Assembly (NCBI GenBank): GCA_023954095.1
Contig: JAMLIQ010000016.1
Span: 1-42,566, forward strand
DNA from: Burkholderiaceae bacterium
Lineage (GTDB): Bacteria; Pseudomonadota; Gammaproteobacteria; Burkholderiales; Burkholderiaceae_C
DNA length: 42,566 nucleotides
Reading direction: 5' to 3'
Shown: positions 16,777 to 24,278 of the stretch, one piece after another
Position numbering within the stretch: position 1 is the first letter of the stretch
Layout of the letters: every line of letters begins with the position of its first letter
Notes under the pieces: model-generated
What the model saw: the letters and a program-made list of their open reading frames with translations, nothing else
What the model was told of the DNA's origin: nothing
Databases searched by the model: none
Program-made: the position numbers and the translations under genes

Positions 16777-18267
16777 ATGAACCAGCCTGAAGACCGGCCG
16801 GAGCGGGCCGATTGCGGCCTGACCTGGCGCAACCGCTTCGCCTCTCTGGGGCCCGCTTTCCATACAGCGCTACAACCGACACCCCTGCCTGCCCCCTATT
16901 GGGTTGCCGCCAGCACGGGGCTCGCGCGGGAGCTCGGGCTGGCGGCAGACTGGCTGCAGTCCGCCGCGGCATTGCACGCCCTGAGTGGGAACATCCCCTT
17001 GAAAGGCAGCGCGCCCCTGGCCAGCGTGTACAGCGGCCACCAGTTCGGCATCTGGGCCGGGCAACTGGGCGATGGGCGCGCCATCCTGCTCGGTACGGTC
17101 GAAACCCCGATGGGGCCGATGGAGATTCAGCTCAAAGGCAGCGGCCTCACTCCTTATTCGCGCATGGGAGATGGCCGGGCGGTGCTGCGCTCGAGCATTC
17201 GAGAATATTTGTGCAGCGAAGCGATGCATGCGCTGGGCATCCCCACCACGCGCGCCCTGTGCATTACGGGTTCGCCCGAACCCGTGCGCCGCGAAACCCT
17301 GGAAACGGCCGCCGTGGTCACCCGCGTCGCGCCCAGCTTCATCCGGTTCGGGCATTTCGAGCATTTCGCCGCACGCGGGCAATTCACCGAATTGCAGACG
17401 CTGGCAGATTTTGTGATCGAACACCACTACCCCGAATGCCAGGCGGGCACGGGCTTTGATGGCAACCGCTATGCAGCGCTATTGCAGGCGGTGAGCGAAC
17501 GCACAGCGGCCCTGGTGGCGCAATGGCAGGCGGTTGGTTTTTGCCATGGCGTCCTCAACACCGACAACATGAGCATCCTGGGCCTGACCATCGACTACGG
17601 CCCCTTCCAGTTTCTCGATGCGTTCGATCCGGGCCACATCTGTAACCACAGCGACCACCAGGGCCGCTACGCCTTCCAGCAGCAACCCGCCGTGGTGCGC
17701 TGGAACCTGTACCGGCTGGGCCAGGCGCTGCAGCCCCTGATTGGCGACCCAGCCATCGCCATGGCGGCACTGGAATCCTTCGTGGCGCTCTATCCGGCCG
17801 AGTTCATGGCGCACATGCGCCGCAAACTGGGCCTGACAACAGCGCACGACAATGACAGCGCGCTGATCGACGGCATTCTTCACCTGTTGGCCGACAACGC
17901 CGTGGACTACACCATCTTCTGGCGCCGCCTGGCGCAGGCCATGGCATCGGGTAACCACGAACCCGTGCGTGACCTGTTTGCCGATCGTGCAGGCTTTGAT
18001 CGCTGGATGCTACTGTATTCAGAGCATGCAGCGCTTGATGGTATTGCGTTGGATGCCAATTTGATGCTTAAAAACAATCCCCAGTTTGTATTGCGCAACC
18101 ACCTTGCAGAGCAGGCGATCCGCGCTGCACAGGCCGGGAATTTTTCCGAGCTGCACACACTCCAAGCCCTGCTGGAGCGGCCATTCGATGCGCACGCGGG
18201 TTTCGAGGCCTATGCCGACTTTCCGCCCGACTGGGCCCAGCACCTCTCCATCAGCTGCTCATCATGA
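16777..18267 (+). CDS. selO: Protein adenylyltransferase SelO (YdiU)
   Basis: A 496-residue pseudokinase-fold enzyme that transfers AMP from ATP to Ser/Thr/Tyr of proteins; in E. coli it modifies redox proteins such as glutaredoxin. Family blocks are [57 protein letters not shown] and [20 protein letters not shown]. In that last block the Asp-Asn pair and the Asp ten residues on match the metal/base triad known from the Pseudomonas enzyme. The C-terminus ends SCSS, where the Cys stands in the place of the selenocysteine of animal SelO. ATG 16777 follows GGGAGAA; a longer frame from 16621 overlaps the araC-type gene. Residues about 411-433 are encoded by an AT-richer stretch resembling the intergenic repeat (see 18009-18074). 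The stop overlaps msrB by ATGA. Confidence 0.95.
   Translation: MNQPEDRPERADCGLTWRNRFASLGPAFHTALQPTPLPAPYWVAASTGLARELGLAADWLQSAAALHALSGNIPLKGSAPLASVYSGHQFGIWAGQLGDGRAILLGTVETPMGPMEIQLKGSGLTPYSRMGDGRAVLRSSIREYLCSEAMHALGIPTTRALCITGSPEPVRRETLETAAVVTRVAPSFIRFGHFEHFAARGQFTELQTLADFVIEHHYPECQAGTGFDGNRYAALLQAVSERTAALVAQWQAVGFCHGVLNTDNMSILGLTIDYGPFQFLDAFDPGHICNHSDHQGRYAFQQQPAVVRWNLYRLGQALQPLIGDPAIAMAALESFVALYPAEFMAHMRRKLGLTTAHDNDSALIDGILHLLADNAVDYTIFWRRLAQAMASGNHEPVRDLFADRAGFDRWMLLYSEHAALDGIALDANLMLKNNPQFVLRNHLAEQAIRAAQAGNFSELHTLQALLERPFDAHAGFEAYADFPPDWAQHLSISCSS
18009..18074 (+). repeat. Apparent copy of the intergenic repeat inside selO
   Basis: This AT-rich stretch within selO aligns by eye with the reverse complement of the repeat at 38457-38526. 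Shared ordered blocks are GCTA, TGTATT, AGC, CGCTT, GTA, GCG and TGGA with similar spacing. The reading frame is kept and encodes the segment starting [14 protein letters not shown]. Its orientation is opposite to the three intergenic copies. No score was computed, so chance or codon constraint remains possible. Confidence 0.4.
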
Positions 18268-18677
18268 ACTATCCCATCCAGAAATCCGAAGCCCAATGGC
18301 AGGAAGTGCTGCAGACCAAACACGCAGAGCCCGGCGCCTTCGAGGTCACCCGCCACGCCGCCACCGAGCGCCCGTTTACCGGAAAATTCGAGGCGCACTG
18401 GCACGACGGCAGCTACCACTGCATCTGCTGCGGCAACAAGCTGTTTGACTCGGGCACCAAGTTCGACGCGGGATGCGGCTGGCCCAGCTTCTCGCAGGCC
18501 GTGCCCGGCGCCATTGCCGAAATCACTGACCGCAGCCACGGCATGGAGCGCACAGAGACAGTGTGTGCACAATGCGGGGCGCATCTGGGCCATGTTTTTG
18601 AGGACGGCCCGGCCCCGACGGGCCTGCGCTACTGCATGAACTCCGCGTCGCTGGACTTTGCTCCCGACGCCTCCTGA
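18264..18677 (+). CDS. msrB: Peptide-methionine (R)-S-oxide reductase MsrB
   Basis: A 137-residue enzyme that reduces methionine-R-sulfoxide in oxidised proteins using thioredoxin. The structural zinc is held by two CxxC pairs (CICC in [11 protein letters not shown] and CAQC in [12 protein letters not shown]). The substrate block is [11 protein letters not shown]. The catalytic cysteine is in RYCMNSASL near the C-terminus. The ATG overlaps the selO stop (ATGA, 18264-18267), so the two are translationally coupled. The pairing fits a shared role in redox stress. There is no signal peptide, so it is cytosolic. Confidence 0.96.
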   Translation: MNYPIQKSEAQWQEVLQTKHAEPGAFEVTRHAATERPFTGKFEAHWHDGSYHCICCGNKLFDSGTKFDAGCGWPSFSQAVPGAIAEITDRSHGMERTETVCAQCGAHLGHVFEDGPAPTGLRYCMNSASLDFAPDAS

Positions 18678-18698
18678 CAAGGCACCACCGGCCACACC

Positions 18699-19253
18699 AT
18701 GAAACTGCTGATCGATTTTTTTCCCATCATCCTGTTCTTTGCCGCCTTCAAGGTCTGGGGCATTTACGTCGCCACGGGTGTGGCGATTGCGGCCACCGTG
18801 GTGCAAATCGCCTACCTGCGGGCCAAGCATGGCAAGGTCGAACCCATGCAGTGGCTCAGTCTCGGGGTGATCGTGCTGTTTGGCGGGGCCACGCTGCTGG
18901 CACACAGCGAAACCTTCATCAAGTGGAAGCCCACCGTGCTCTACTGGCTGATGGGCAGCACCCTGCTGATAGGCCAGCTGTTCTTTCGCAAGAACTTCAT
19001 CCAGAACCTGATGGGCGGGCAGATGGACCTGCCTGACGCCGCTTGGCGGGCCATGAACTGGAGCTGGACCGGTTTTTTTGCGGCCATGGGCGGCATCAAT
19101 CTGTGGGTGGCCTACCACTTCGACACCGAAACCTGGGTCAACTTCAAACTGTTTGGCGGGTTGGGACTGATGCTGCTGTTCGTGCTGGCACAGGCACTGT
19201 TCCTCAGCCGCTACGTCAAAGACACCGACAACGCAAAGGACCCTCTGGCATGA
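18699..19253 (+). CDS. yciB: Inner-membrane septation protein A family (YciB)
   Basis: A 184-residue protein with about five hydrophobic helices, the usual YciB length. Family features are the start [18 protein letters not shown], then [49 protein letters not shown] and [14 protein letters not shown]. In E. coli YciB interacts with cell-envelope and elongation/division proteins; its molecular activity is not established. It starts 21 nt after msrB and its stop overlaps the bolA start by ATGA. It belongs to the selO-msrB-yciB-bolA-ppiC run. Confidence 0.95.
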   Translation: MKLLIDFFPIILFFAAFKVWGIYVATGVAIAATVVQIAYLRAKHGKVEPMQWLSLGVIVLFGGATLLAHSETFIKWKPTVLYWLMGSTLLIGQLFFRKNFIQNLMGGQMDLPDAAWRAMNWSWTGFFAAMGGINLWVAYHFDTETWVNFKLFGGLGLMLLFVLAQALFLSRYVKDTDNAKDPLA

Positions 19254-19519
19254 ACACCCTCGCTATCACTGCCCCCAACATGGAACAGCGCCTGCGCGAA
19301 AGGCTCGGCCCCACCGCCCTGCAGGTGCTGGATGAAAGCCACGCGCACGACGGCCACGCAGGCGCCAACGGCACCGGATTTGGCACCCATTTTCGGGTGC
19401 GTATTGCGTCACCAATGTTTACTGGTTTGCCCCGCGTACGCCAGCATCGCCTTGTGTATGATGCGCTGCAAGAATTCATTGACCGGGGCGCCCACGCCAT
19501 CGCGATTGAAATTCTCTGA
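19250..19519 (+). CDS. bolA: BolA family protein
   Basis: An 89-residue BolA protein. The reading frame begins at ATG 19250 inside the yciB stop (ATGA overlap). The core shows [20 protein letters not shown] and a HAHDGHAG segment with candidate metal-ligand histidines. [20 protein letters not shown] follows, ending with the helix [21 protein letters not shown]. BolA proteins bind [2Fe-2S] clusters with monothiol glutaredoxins or act as regulators. This class has the conserved His but no C-loop cysteine, as in BolA proper. Its place next to SelO and MsrB suggests an iron-sulfur/redox link, which is inference. Confidence 0.94.
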   Translation: MNTLAITAPNMEQRLRERLGPTALQVLDESHAHDGHAGANGTGFGTHFRVRIASPMFTGLPRVRQHRLVYDALQEFIDRGAHAIAIEIL

Positions 19520-19586
19520 ACAGGCGGCAGCGCATTTCCTCTCATCAGCTCCCCGCCTGGAAAACCATTCTCTTTTTGGATTTCGA

Positions 19587-20372
19587 ATGAAGAAAAAGCT
19601 CTTGACCGGCCTCGTGGCCGCCGCCTTGATGGGCACCGTGGCCCTGCCCGTACTTGCCCAGAACCTTGCCATCGTCAATGGCAAGCCCGTCCCCAAGGAA
19701 CGCGCCGACGCCCTGCGCCAGCAGGTGGAGCGCTCGGGTCGCCCGGTCACGCCAGACATGGAAGGCCAGATCAAGGAAGAAGTCATCGCCCGCGAGATCT
19801 TCATGCAGGAAGCCCAGAAGCGTGGCCTGGATGCCTCTGCGGACTTCAAGGCACAGATGGAACTGGCGCGCCAAAGCATCATGATCCGCGAACTCTTCCT
19901 CGATGAGCAGAAGAAGAACGCCGTGACCGATGCCGAGATCCAGGCTGAATACGACAAGTTCGTTGCCGCCAACAGCGGTAAGGAATACAAGGCCAGCCAC
20001 ATCCTGGTCGAAAAGGAAGAAGAGGCCAAGGCCATCCTCGCAGCGCTCAAGAAGGGCGGCAAGTTTGAGGACATCGCCAAGAAGCAATCCAAGGACCCAG
20101 GCTCTGGCGCCAAGGGCGGCGACCTCGACTGGGCCAACCCCAGCAGCTATGTCTCGGAATTCACGGAAGCCCTGATCAAGCTCGAAAAGGGCAAGATGAC
20201 CACCGCACCGGTCAAGACACAGTTCGGCTGGCACATCATTCGCCTCGACGACGTCCGCCAGGCACAGCTGCCCAAGCTCGAAGAAGTCAAGCCGCAGATT
20301 GCGCAGCAATTGCAGCAAATGAAAACCGCCAAGTTCCAGGAAGACCTGCGCACCAAGGCCAAGGTCGAGTAA
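19587..20372 (+). CDS. Periplasmic peptidyl-prolyl isomerase, parvulin type (PpiC/SurA-like)
   Basis: A 261-residue exported parvulin. MKKKLLTGLVAAALMGTVAL and the following PVLAQ form a Sec signal peptide. An N-terminal helical chaperone-like region spans about residues 25-125 and includes VNGKPVPKERADAL. The rotamase domain spans about 130-235 with YKASHILVEKEEEAKAILAA, FEDIAKKQSKDPGSGAKGGD, LDW and TQFGWHIIRLDD. A lysine-rich C-terminal tail follows. I chose ATG 19587 because it starts the signal peptide; an open frame from 19332 overlaps bolA. It is 67 nt after bolA and is closed by a strong terminator. Function: prolyl isomerisation and folding of secreted or outer-membrane proteins. Confidence 0.93.
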   Translation: MKKKLLTGLVAAALMGTVALPVLAQNLAIVNGKPVPKERADALRQQVERSGRPVTPDMEGQIKEEVIAREIFMQEAQKRGLDASADFKAQMELARQSIMIRELFLDEQKKNAVTDAEIQAEYDKFVAANSGKEYKASHILVEKEEEAKAILAALKKGGKFEDIAKKQSKDPGSGAKGGDLDWANPSSYVSEFTEALIKLEKGKMTTAPVKTQFGWHIIRLDDVRQAQLPKLEEVKPQIAQQLQQMKTAKFQEDLRTKAKVE

Positions 20373-20395
20373 TCCCGCCACGGCGCTTTGCTCCC

Positions 20396-20425
20396 AACGC
20401 GGCCTCGGCCGCGTTTTTGTTTTTC
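20396..20425 (+). terminator. Rho-independent terminator after ppiC
   Basis: AACGCGG-CCTCGG-CCGCGTT forms a 7-bp stem (up to 9 bp on paper) starting 23 nt past the stop, followed by TTTTTGTTTTTC on the plus strand. The T-tail touches the stop codon of the convergent DUF1624 gene at 20424. Confidence 0.92.
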
Positions 20426-21245
20426 ACACACTCTGCATCACTGCGCCCCACAGCAGGATCAGCCCGATCAGCACCGGCTGATGCAGCATGTAGTAGCTCA
20501 GGCTCCAGCGCCCCAACATTGCCAGGCCCTGCAGCCCCGTAGGCAGGCGCAACTGCAACCAGTGGGGTCGCTTTTCCAGCAGCCAGCATCCGGCCGCCAT
20601 CCCCCACCACATCACACCCAGCCAGGGCAGCAGTGGCACATAGTCTTCCGTAAAAGGTTTGCGTGAGATCAGCCCCAGCCAGTTCAGGGAAGGGTCATTG
20701 AAATACACCGCCCAGTGGGCCAGCGGCCCGGTCAGGGCCGCATGCGCCACCCAGGGCAATGCCAGCGCAATGCCACCTGCCAGCCACAGCCCGTGCCGCC
20801 ACCCCGCCGTGGCACGTACCAGCGGTAACATGACTGCCATGCCATGGAGCACCCCGAAATAGATGAAACTGCGGGGAAACATGGCCCAGGAACCCAGTGT
20901 CACCAGCAATGCGCAGGCCGCGATCTGTATCCAACGCCTGCCGAAACGGCCCCAACTCTGATCCTGGTGAATCGCCACGGCCTGGCCCAGTCCTGCACAC
21001 AGCAAGAACAGGCTGACAATGAAAGTACGCTGCAGCGTCCAGACCGGATCAGCCCGAAAGTTCTGCGACCAGTAGCCGAAATGGCTCAGGTCAAAACAGA
21101 AATGGAAAACGGTCATCCACACCATGGCGCCGCCACGCAAGGCATCGACAATACCCAGGCGCGCCGGGCGGATGACGGGATCAGACAGAACTTTTGATGT
21201 GGTCACGCAGCAAAGAGCCTTCGACGCAAAGCGCCATGATGCCAT
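20424..21245 (-). CDS. DUF1624 / heparan-alpha-glucosaminide acetyltransferase-like membrane protein
   Basis: About 273 residues with roughly eight hydrophobic helices. The family start block GIVDALRGGAMVWMTVFHFCFDLSHFGYW carries the DALRG motif. FRADPVWTLQRTFIVSLFLL and the C-terminal SYYMLHQPVLIGLILL also match the family. Relatives are predicted acyltransferases, but the substrate in bacteria is unknown. The open frame extends upstream to 21344, yet those codons lie in the tRNA-Pro terminator hairpin, so I place the start at ATG 21245, which has GGAAGG 7 nt upstream. A GTG 42 nt further on is a possible alternative. No operon partner. Confidence 0.85.
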   Translation of the reverse strand: MASWRFASKALCCVTTSKVLSDPVIRPARLGIVDALRGGAMVWMTVFHFCFDLSHFGYWSQNFRADPVWTLQRTFIVSLFLLCAGLGQAVAIHQDQSWGRFGRRWIQIAACALLVTLGSWAMFPRSFIYFGVLHGMAVMLPLVRATAGWRHGLWLAGGIALALPWVAHAALTGPLAHWAVYFNDPSLNWLGLISRKPFTEDYVPLLPWLGVMWWGMAAGCWLLEKRPHWLQLRLPTGLQGLAMLGRWSLSYYMLHQPVLIGLILLWGAVMQSV

Positions 21246-21301
21246 CAGCACCCTTCCCAGCCTGGGTTGCAGCGGTGAATCAAGCCAGACAGTACCCCAA
21301 A

Positions 21302-21337
21302 GCAAAAAGGACTTGCAGCACGAAACTGCAAGTCCTT
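21302..21337 (-). terminator. Rho-independent terminator of tRNA-Pro
   Basis: On the minus strand a perfect 12-bp stem AAGGACTTGCAG/CTGCAAGTCCTT (21326-21337 with 21307-21318) has a 7-nt loop and a TTTTTGC tail. It begins 7 nt past the tRNA CCA end. Confidence 0.92.
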
Positions 21338-21344
21338 CAAACAA

Positions 21345-21421
21345 TGGTCGGAGCGGCGGGATTCGAACTCGCGACCCTCTGCTCCCAAAGCAGATGCGCT
21401 ACCAGGCTGCGCTACGCTCCG
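21345..21421 (-). tRNA. tRNA-Pro (anticodon UGG)
   Basis: A 77-nt cloverleaf on the minus strand. The acceptor arm CGGAGCG pairs with CGCTCCG, then A and an encoded CCA. The D-arm AGCCTGGTAGC, anticodon stem TCTGC/GCAGA with loop TTTGGGA (anticodon TGG), and T-arm with GTTCGAATC are all intact. A terminator follows at once, so the gene appears to be a single-tRNA unit. Confidence 0.97.
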
Positions 21422-21430
21422 ACAGCTAGC

Positions 21431-21436
21431 ATTCTA
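21431..21436 (-). promoter_or_regulatory. Possible -10 of the tRNA-Pro promoter
   Basis: On the minus strand TAGAAT lies 9 nt before the mature tRNA 5' end, so transcription would begin close to the tRNA. No convincing -35 hexamer is seen 16-18 nt upstream. The gene could alternatively be read from infA, 86 nt upstream, as no terminator is visible between them. Confidence 0.4.
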
Positions 21437-21507
21437 ACCTGAGAAACCCCCGCCATTTGGATTGGTGAAGGATTATTTCTGCTGCAGGCGCACAGGCCGA
21501 CACCGCA

Positions 21508-21759
21508 TCAGCGGCTGGCAGACGGGCCCGGGCCACGGCCTGCCAGGTGGCGGAATGTGATGCGGCCCTTGGTCAGGTCATACGGAGAGAGTTCCAGCGA
21601 GACCTTGTCGCCTGCCAGGATGCGGATGTGGTGCTTTCGCATCTTGCCGCCGGTGTAGGCGATCAGCTGGTGGCCGTTTTCCAGCGTGACGCGAAAGCGT
21701 GAATCAGGCAGCACTTCGGTCACGCTGCCCTGCATTTCAATCAGTTCTTCTTTTGCCAT
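21508..21759 (-). CDS. infA: Translation initiation factor IF-1 (secondary-copy type)
   Basis: An 83-residue OB-fold protein that binds the ribosomal A site during initiation. It begins [20 protein letters not shown] and continues [20 protein letters not shown] and [20 protein letters not shown], all strongly conserved. The C-terminus [12 protein letters not shown] is longer and Gly/Pro-rich compared with the ~72-residue IF-1 encoded in ribosomal operons, as in the second infA of Burkholderiales. I place the start at ATG 21759; a TTG two codons upstream is open but not expected. The Shine-Dalgarno is weak (AGAG). No ribosomal-protein genes adjoin it. Confidence 0.95.
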   Translation of the reverse strand: MAKEELIEMQGSVTEVLPDSRFRVTLENGHQLIAYTGGKMRKHHIRILAGDKVSLELSPYDLTKGRITFRHLAGRGPGPSASR

Positions 21760-21929
21760 ATTCAATCTCTAAAACAATTCAGTCCGTGGACGGCGCCTGC
21801 GATATTGCGGTTTCTCCACAGAGGGTATCGCCTGTCGCGTACGGCAGGCACCATGTGCTTTGCGTGCTGTGGGGTTCGCTGCACCCGGGGCGCAGTTCGG
21901 GAAGAATGCCGGGAGAGACGGCTTCAATG

Positions 21930-21959
21930 GACAGGCAAAGCGCTGTGCATGAGCCTGTC
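21930..21959. repeat. Inverted repeat between HPP gene and infA
   Basis: GACAGGC (21930-21936) and GCCTGTC (21953-21959) are perfect 7-bp arms 16 nt apart, 28 nt past the HPP-gene stop. No T-run follows, so it may be a Rho-assisted terminator stem or an operator in the infA leader. On the minus strand TTGACA overlaps one arm, but no -10 stands at the right distance. Confidence 0.4.
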
Positions 21960-21986
21960 AATTGTAGCGCGATGCGACCGTTTTGC

Positions 21987-23177
21987 CTACCTGCCCCCAG
22001 GATCGGCCATCCCGGCCGCGGGCAACACCGATGCCAGCGCGCGCACCAGATCCGTCTGTGTGATGACCCCGGCCAGCCGCAACTTCGCATCCACAATAGG
22101 AATGTGATGGTGTCCACCCCGTGAAAAAAGCGGCACCAGATCCATTACGTGCTGTCGGGCCTGCACAACCTGGACTTCGCGACTCATGATGTCTTCCACC
22201 CGCGCAGGCTGGCCCAAGCGTCCCAGAACCAGAAATCGCAATCGCTGCCCCAACCCCTCATGCATGTCGAGCTTGGCCAGACGCATGAAATTCGCCATGG
22301 TGATGATGCCCTGCACCTGGCCTGTGGCATCCACCACCGGCAGGGCCTTGATCTGCTCCCGCCGCATCATCTCCCAGGCATCTTTCAAGGTAACACCGGC
22401 TTCCACGGCCATGGGCGGGCGGGACATGATGTCTGCACAGCGCAGCTCTCCCAGCGTGCGTTGGAACGCGGCACGGCCCACCATGTGCAACAGTCCCGCC
22501 AGGTCGGCGCGGCTGATGTCGAGCACCTGGTTGTAGTGCGCCAAGGCGGCATCCAGGTCTTCGGTCGTGAACCCTCCATCCCCAGCTGCGTCTGGCGCCT
22601 GCGTCGCATTCTGCGGATGGGGGTAGCTGCGACCGGTCAGGTTGTTGTAGACAATGCCCGCCAACAGCAAAACGCACACATTGAACATCACGGGAAAAGC
22701 GGCCAGCCGCGCACTTTCTTCGGGGTTGAGCACGACAAACAAGGCCACGGCAGCCCCCGGGGGGTGCAGGCAGCGCAGCGGCACCATCACCAGCACGGCG
22801 AGCGACACGGCCAGCGCCGCCGCGATCGAAGGGTCAGGCACCAGGGCAGCGCAGGCCACACCCACCAGTACCGACAGGGCATTTCCGCCCAGCACCGCCC
22901 ATGGCTGCGACAAGGGACTGGACGGCATGCCAAACACCAGCACGGCACTGGCGCCCAGCGACGCGACCATCCAGTAGTGTCCCCCCGCACCGGCGTGCCA
23001 CCACCAGCGGCCCAGCAATGCTGACAGCAGCACGCCCAGTGCGACACCGATGGTCACACGCAGCCATTCGCGTTGATTGATACCCACCGGAGCGGGCCAG
23101 AAATTGCGCAGCCAGCCGAGCATGCGCCCAAGTGCAGCAGCGTTCGATGGAACCGGTTCAGGAGAAGAAGCAGACAT
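21987..23177 (-). CDS. HPP-family membrane protein with C-terminal tandem CBS domains
   Basis: A 396-residue protein. The N-terminal half (about residues 35-205) is an HPP domain with four to five hydrophobic helices, including GGHYWMVASLGASAVLVFG and PLRCLHPPGAAVAL, which contains the HPP tripeptide. A linker with SYPHPQNATQAP leads to two CBS repeats: CADIMSRPPMAVEAGVTLKD to PVVDATGQVQGIITMANFMR, then VEDIMSREVQVVQARQHVMD to HIPIVDAKLRLAGVITQTDL. CBS pairs sense adenine nucleotides. Related plant HPP proteins move nitrite; that role is only a possibility here. A very long open frame continues upstream through antisense of psd and rlhA, but ATG 23177 starts the recognisable protein. Confidence 0.9.
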   Translation of the reverse strand: MSASSPEPVPSNAAALGRMLGWLRNFWPAPVGINQREWLRVTIGVALGVLLSALLGRWWWHAGAGGHYWMVASLGASAVLVFGMPSSPLSQPWAVLGGNALSVLVGVACAALVPDPSIAAALAVSLAVLVMVPLRCLHPPGAAVALFVVLNPEESARLAAFPVMFNVCVLLLAGIVYNNLTGRSYPHPQNATQAPDAAGDGGFTTEDLDAALAHYNQVLDISRADLAGLLHMVGRAAFQRTLGELRCADIMSRPPMAVEAGVTLKDAWEMMRREQIKALPVVDATGQVQGIITMANFMRLAKLDMHEGLGQRLRFLVLGRLGQPARVEDIMSREVQVVQARQHVMDLVPLFSRGGHHHIPIVDAKLRLAGVITQTDLVRALASVLPAAGMADPGGR

Positions 23178-23325
23178 GTTCAGACAAACAGCAGACAAAC
23201 CAACGCCATGGCCACGGCGAGGCCGGTCAAGACGGGCGGGCATTGTGCCTACGTTGGCAGGACACCGCAGTCCACGGCCCATTGACCTTGCCTCAGCAAT
23301 GCCATGCCATCTTGGCAGTCGTCGA

Positions 23326-23331
23326 TAGAAT
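23326..23331 (+). promoter_or_regulatory. Possible -10 of the psd promoter
   Basis: TAGAAT in the 186-bp divergent gap, 32 nt before the GTG start of psd, would give a leader of about 25 nt. No clear -35 is present at 17 nt. Confidence 0.3.
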
Positions 23332-23363
23332 GGCCCGCTTGCGCCACTTCCCACCACCCCGCC

Positions 23364-24221
23364 GTGTCTGATCGCCTTGCCGTCCTGCCCCAGTATCTGA
23401 TGCCCAAACGGGCGTTGACCATCGCCGCGGGGCGCATTGCATCGGCCCACGCGGGGACGCTGACCACGGCCCTTATCCGCCGCTTCGTGAGCCGCTATGG
23501 TGTCGACCTGGCCGAGGCAGCCAATCCGGACCCCGCCAGCTATGCCAGCTTCAACGACTTCTTCACCCGCCCGCTGCGCGATGGCGCCCGCCCCCTGGCC
23601 GATGCCGATCTGATTTGCCCTGTCGATGGCGCCATCAGCCAGTTCGGCCCGATACAGCAGGACCAGATCTTCCAGGCCAAGGGGCACAGCTACTCCACCA
23701 CAGCCCTGGTCGGCGGCGACGCCACCCTGGCCGCACCATTCGAGAACGGCCATTTCGCCACCCTGTACCTGAGTCCACGCGACTACCACCGCATCCACAT
23801 GCCCTGCGATGGAATGCTCAAGCGCATGGTGCATGTTCCAGGTGACCTGTTTTCCGTCAACCCCACCACCGCACGCGGCGTGCCCGGCCTGTTTGCGCGC
23901 AACGAACGGGTTGTCTGCATCTTCGACGGTGCCCAGGGACCGTTTGTTCTGGTGCTGGTGGGCGCCACCATCGTAGGCAGCATGGCCACGGTATGGCACG
24001 GTCTGGTGAACCCGCCGCGCCCCGGCATACCGCGCCAATGGGACTACTCCGACCAGGCCGTCGAACTGCGCCAGGGTGACGAGATGGGGCGTTTTCTGCT
24101 GGGCTCCACCGTGGTCATGCTGTTTCCGCAAGGGCCGCTGCAGTTCAATCCCAACTGGGCCGCAGCGCGGCCTGTCCGCCTGGGTGAAGCCATGGCGATG
24201 CGGAGAAGCCCCGCCGTATAA
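23364..24221 (+). CDS. psd: Phosphatidylserine decarboxylase proenzyme
   Basis: A 285-residue membrane-associated enzyme that makes phosphatidylethanolamine. It self-cleaves between Gly and Ser of the LGST motif (GRFLLGSTVVML, Ser248) to give the pyruvoyl group on the small alpha chain. The Asp of ICPVDGAIS and the His of LSPRDYHRIHMP complete the processing triad. I chose GTG 23364 because the protein then begins like E. coli Psd (LAVLPQYLMPKRALT against LSLQYILPKLWLT) and has the family length; an ATG at 23304 would add 20 unconserved residues and cross the likely promoter. There is no Shine-Dalgarno before the GTG. It is divergent from the HPP gene. Confidence 0.94.
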   Translation: MSDRLAVLPQYLMPKRALTIAAGRIASAHAGTLTTALIRRFVSRYGVDLAEAANPDPASYASFNDFFTRPLRDGARPLADADLICPVDGAISQFGPIQQDQIFQAKGHSYSTTALVGGDATLAAPFENGHFATLYLSPRDYHRIHMPCDGMLKRMVHVPGDLFSVNPTTARGVPGLFARNERVVCIFDGAQGPFVLVLVGATIVGSMATVWHGLVNPPRPGIPRQWDYSDQAVELRQGDEMGRFLLGSTVVMLFPQGPLQFNPNWAAARPVRLGEAMAMRRSPAV

Positions 24222-24266
24222 GGCAGGCAAACACAGGCGTGACCAGCGCACCCGCCTCCCCGGCGG

Positions 24267-24272
24267 GATAAT
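24267..24272 (+). promoter_or_regulatory. Possible -10 directly before rlhA (leaderless start)
   Basis: GATAAT ends 6 nt before the ATG at 24279 and no Shine-Dalgarno is present. A transcript from it would begin at or next to the ATG. No good -35 is visible. Confidence 0.35.
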
Positions 24273-24278
24273 CGCCGC

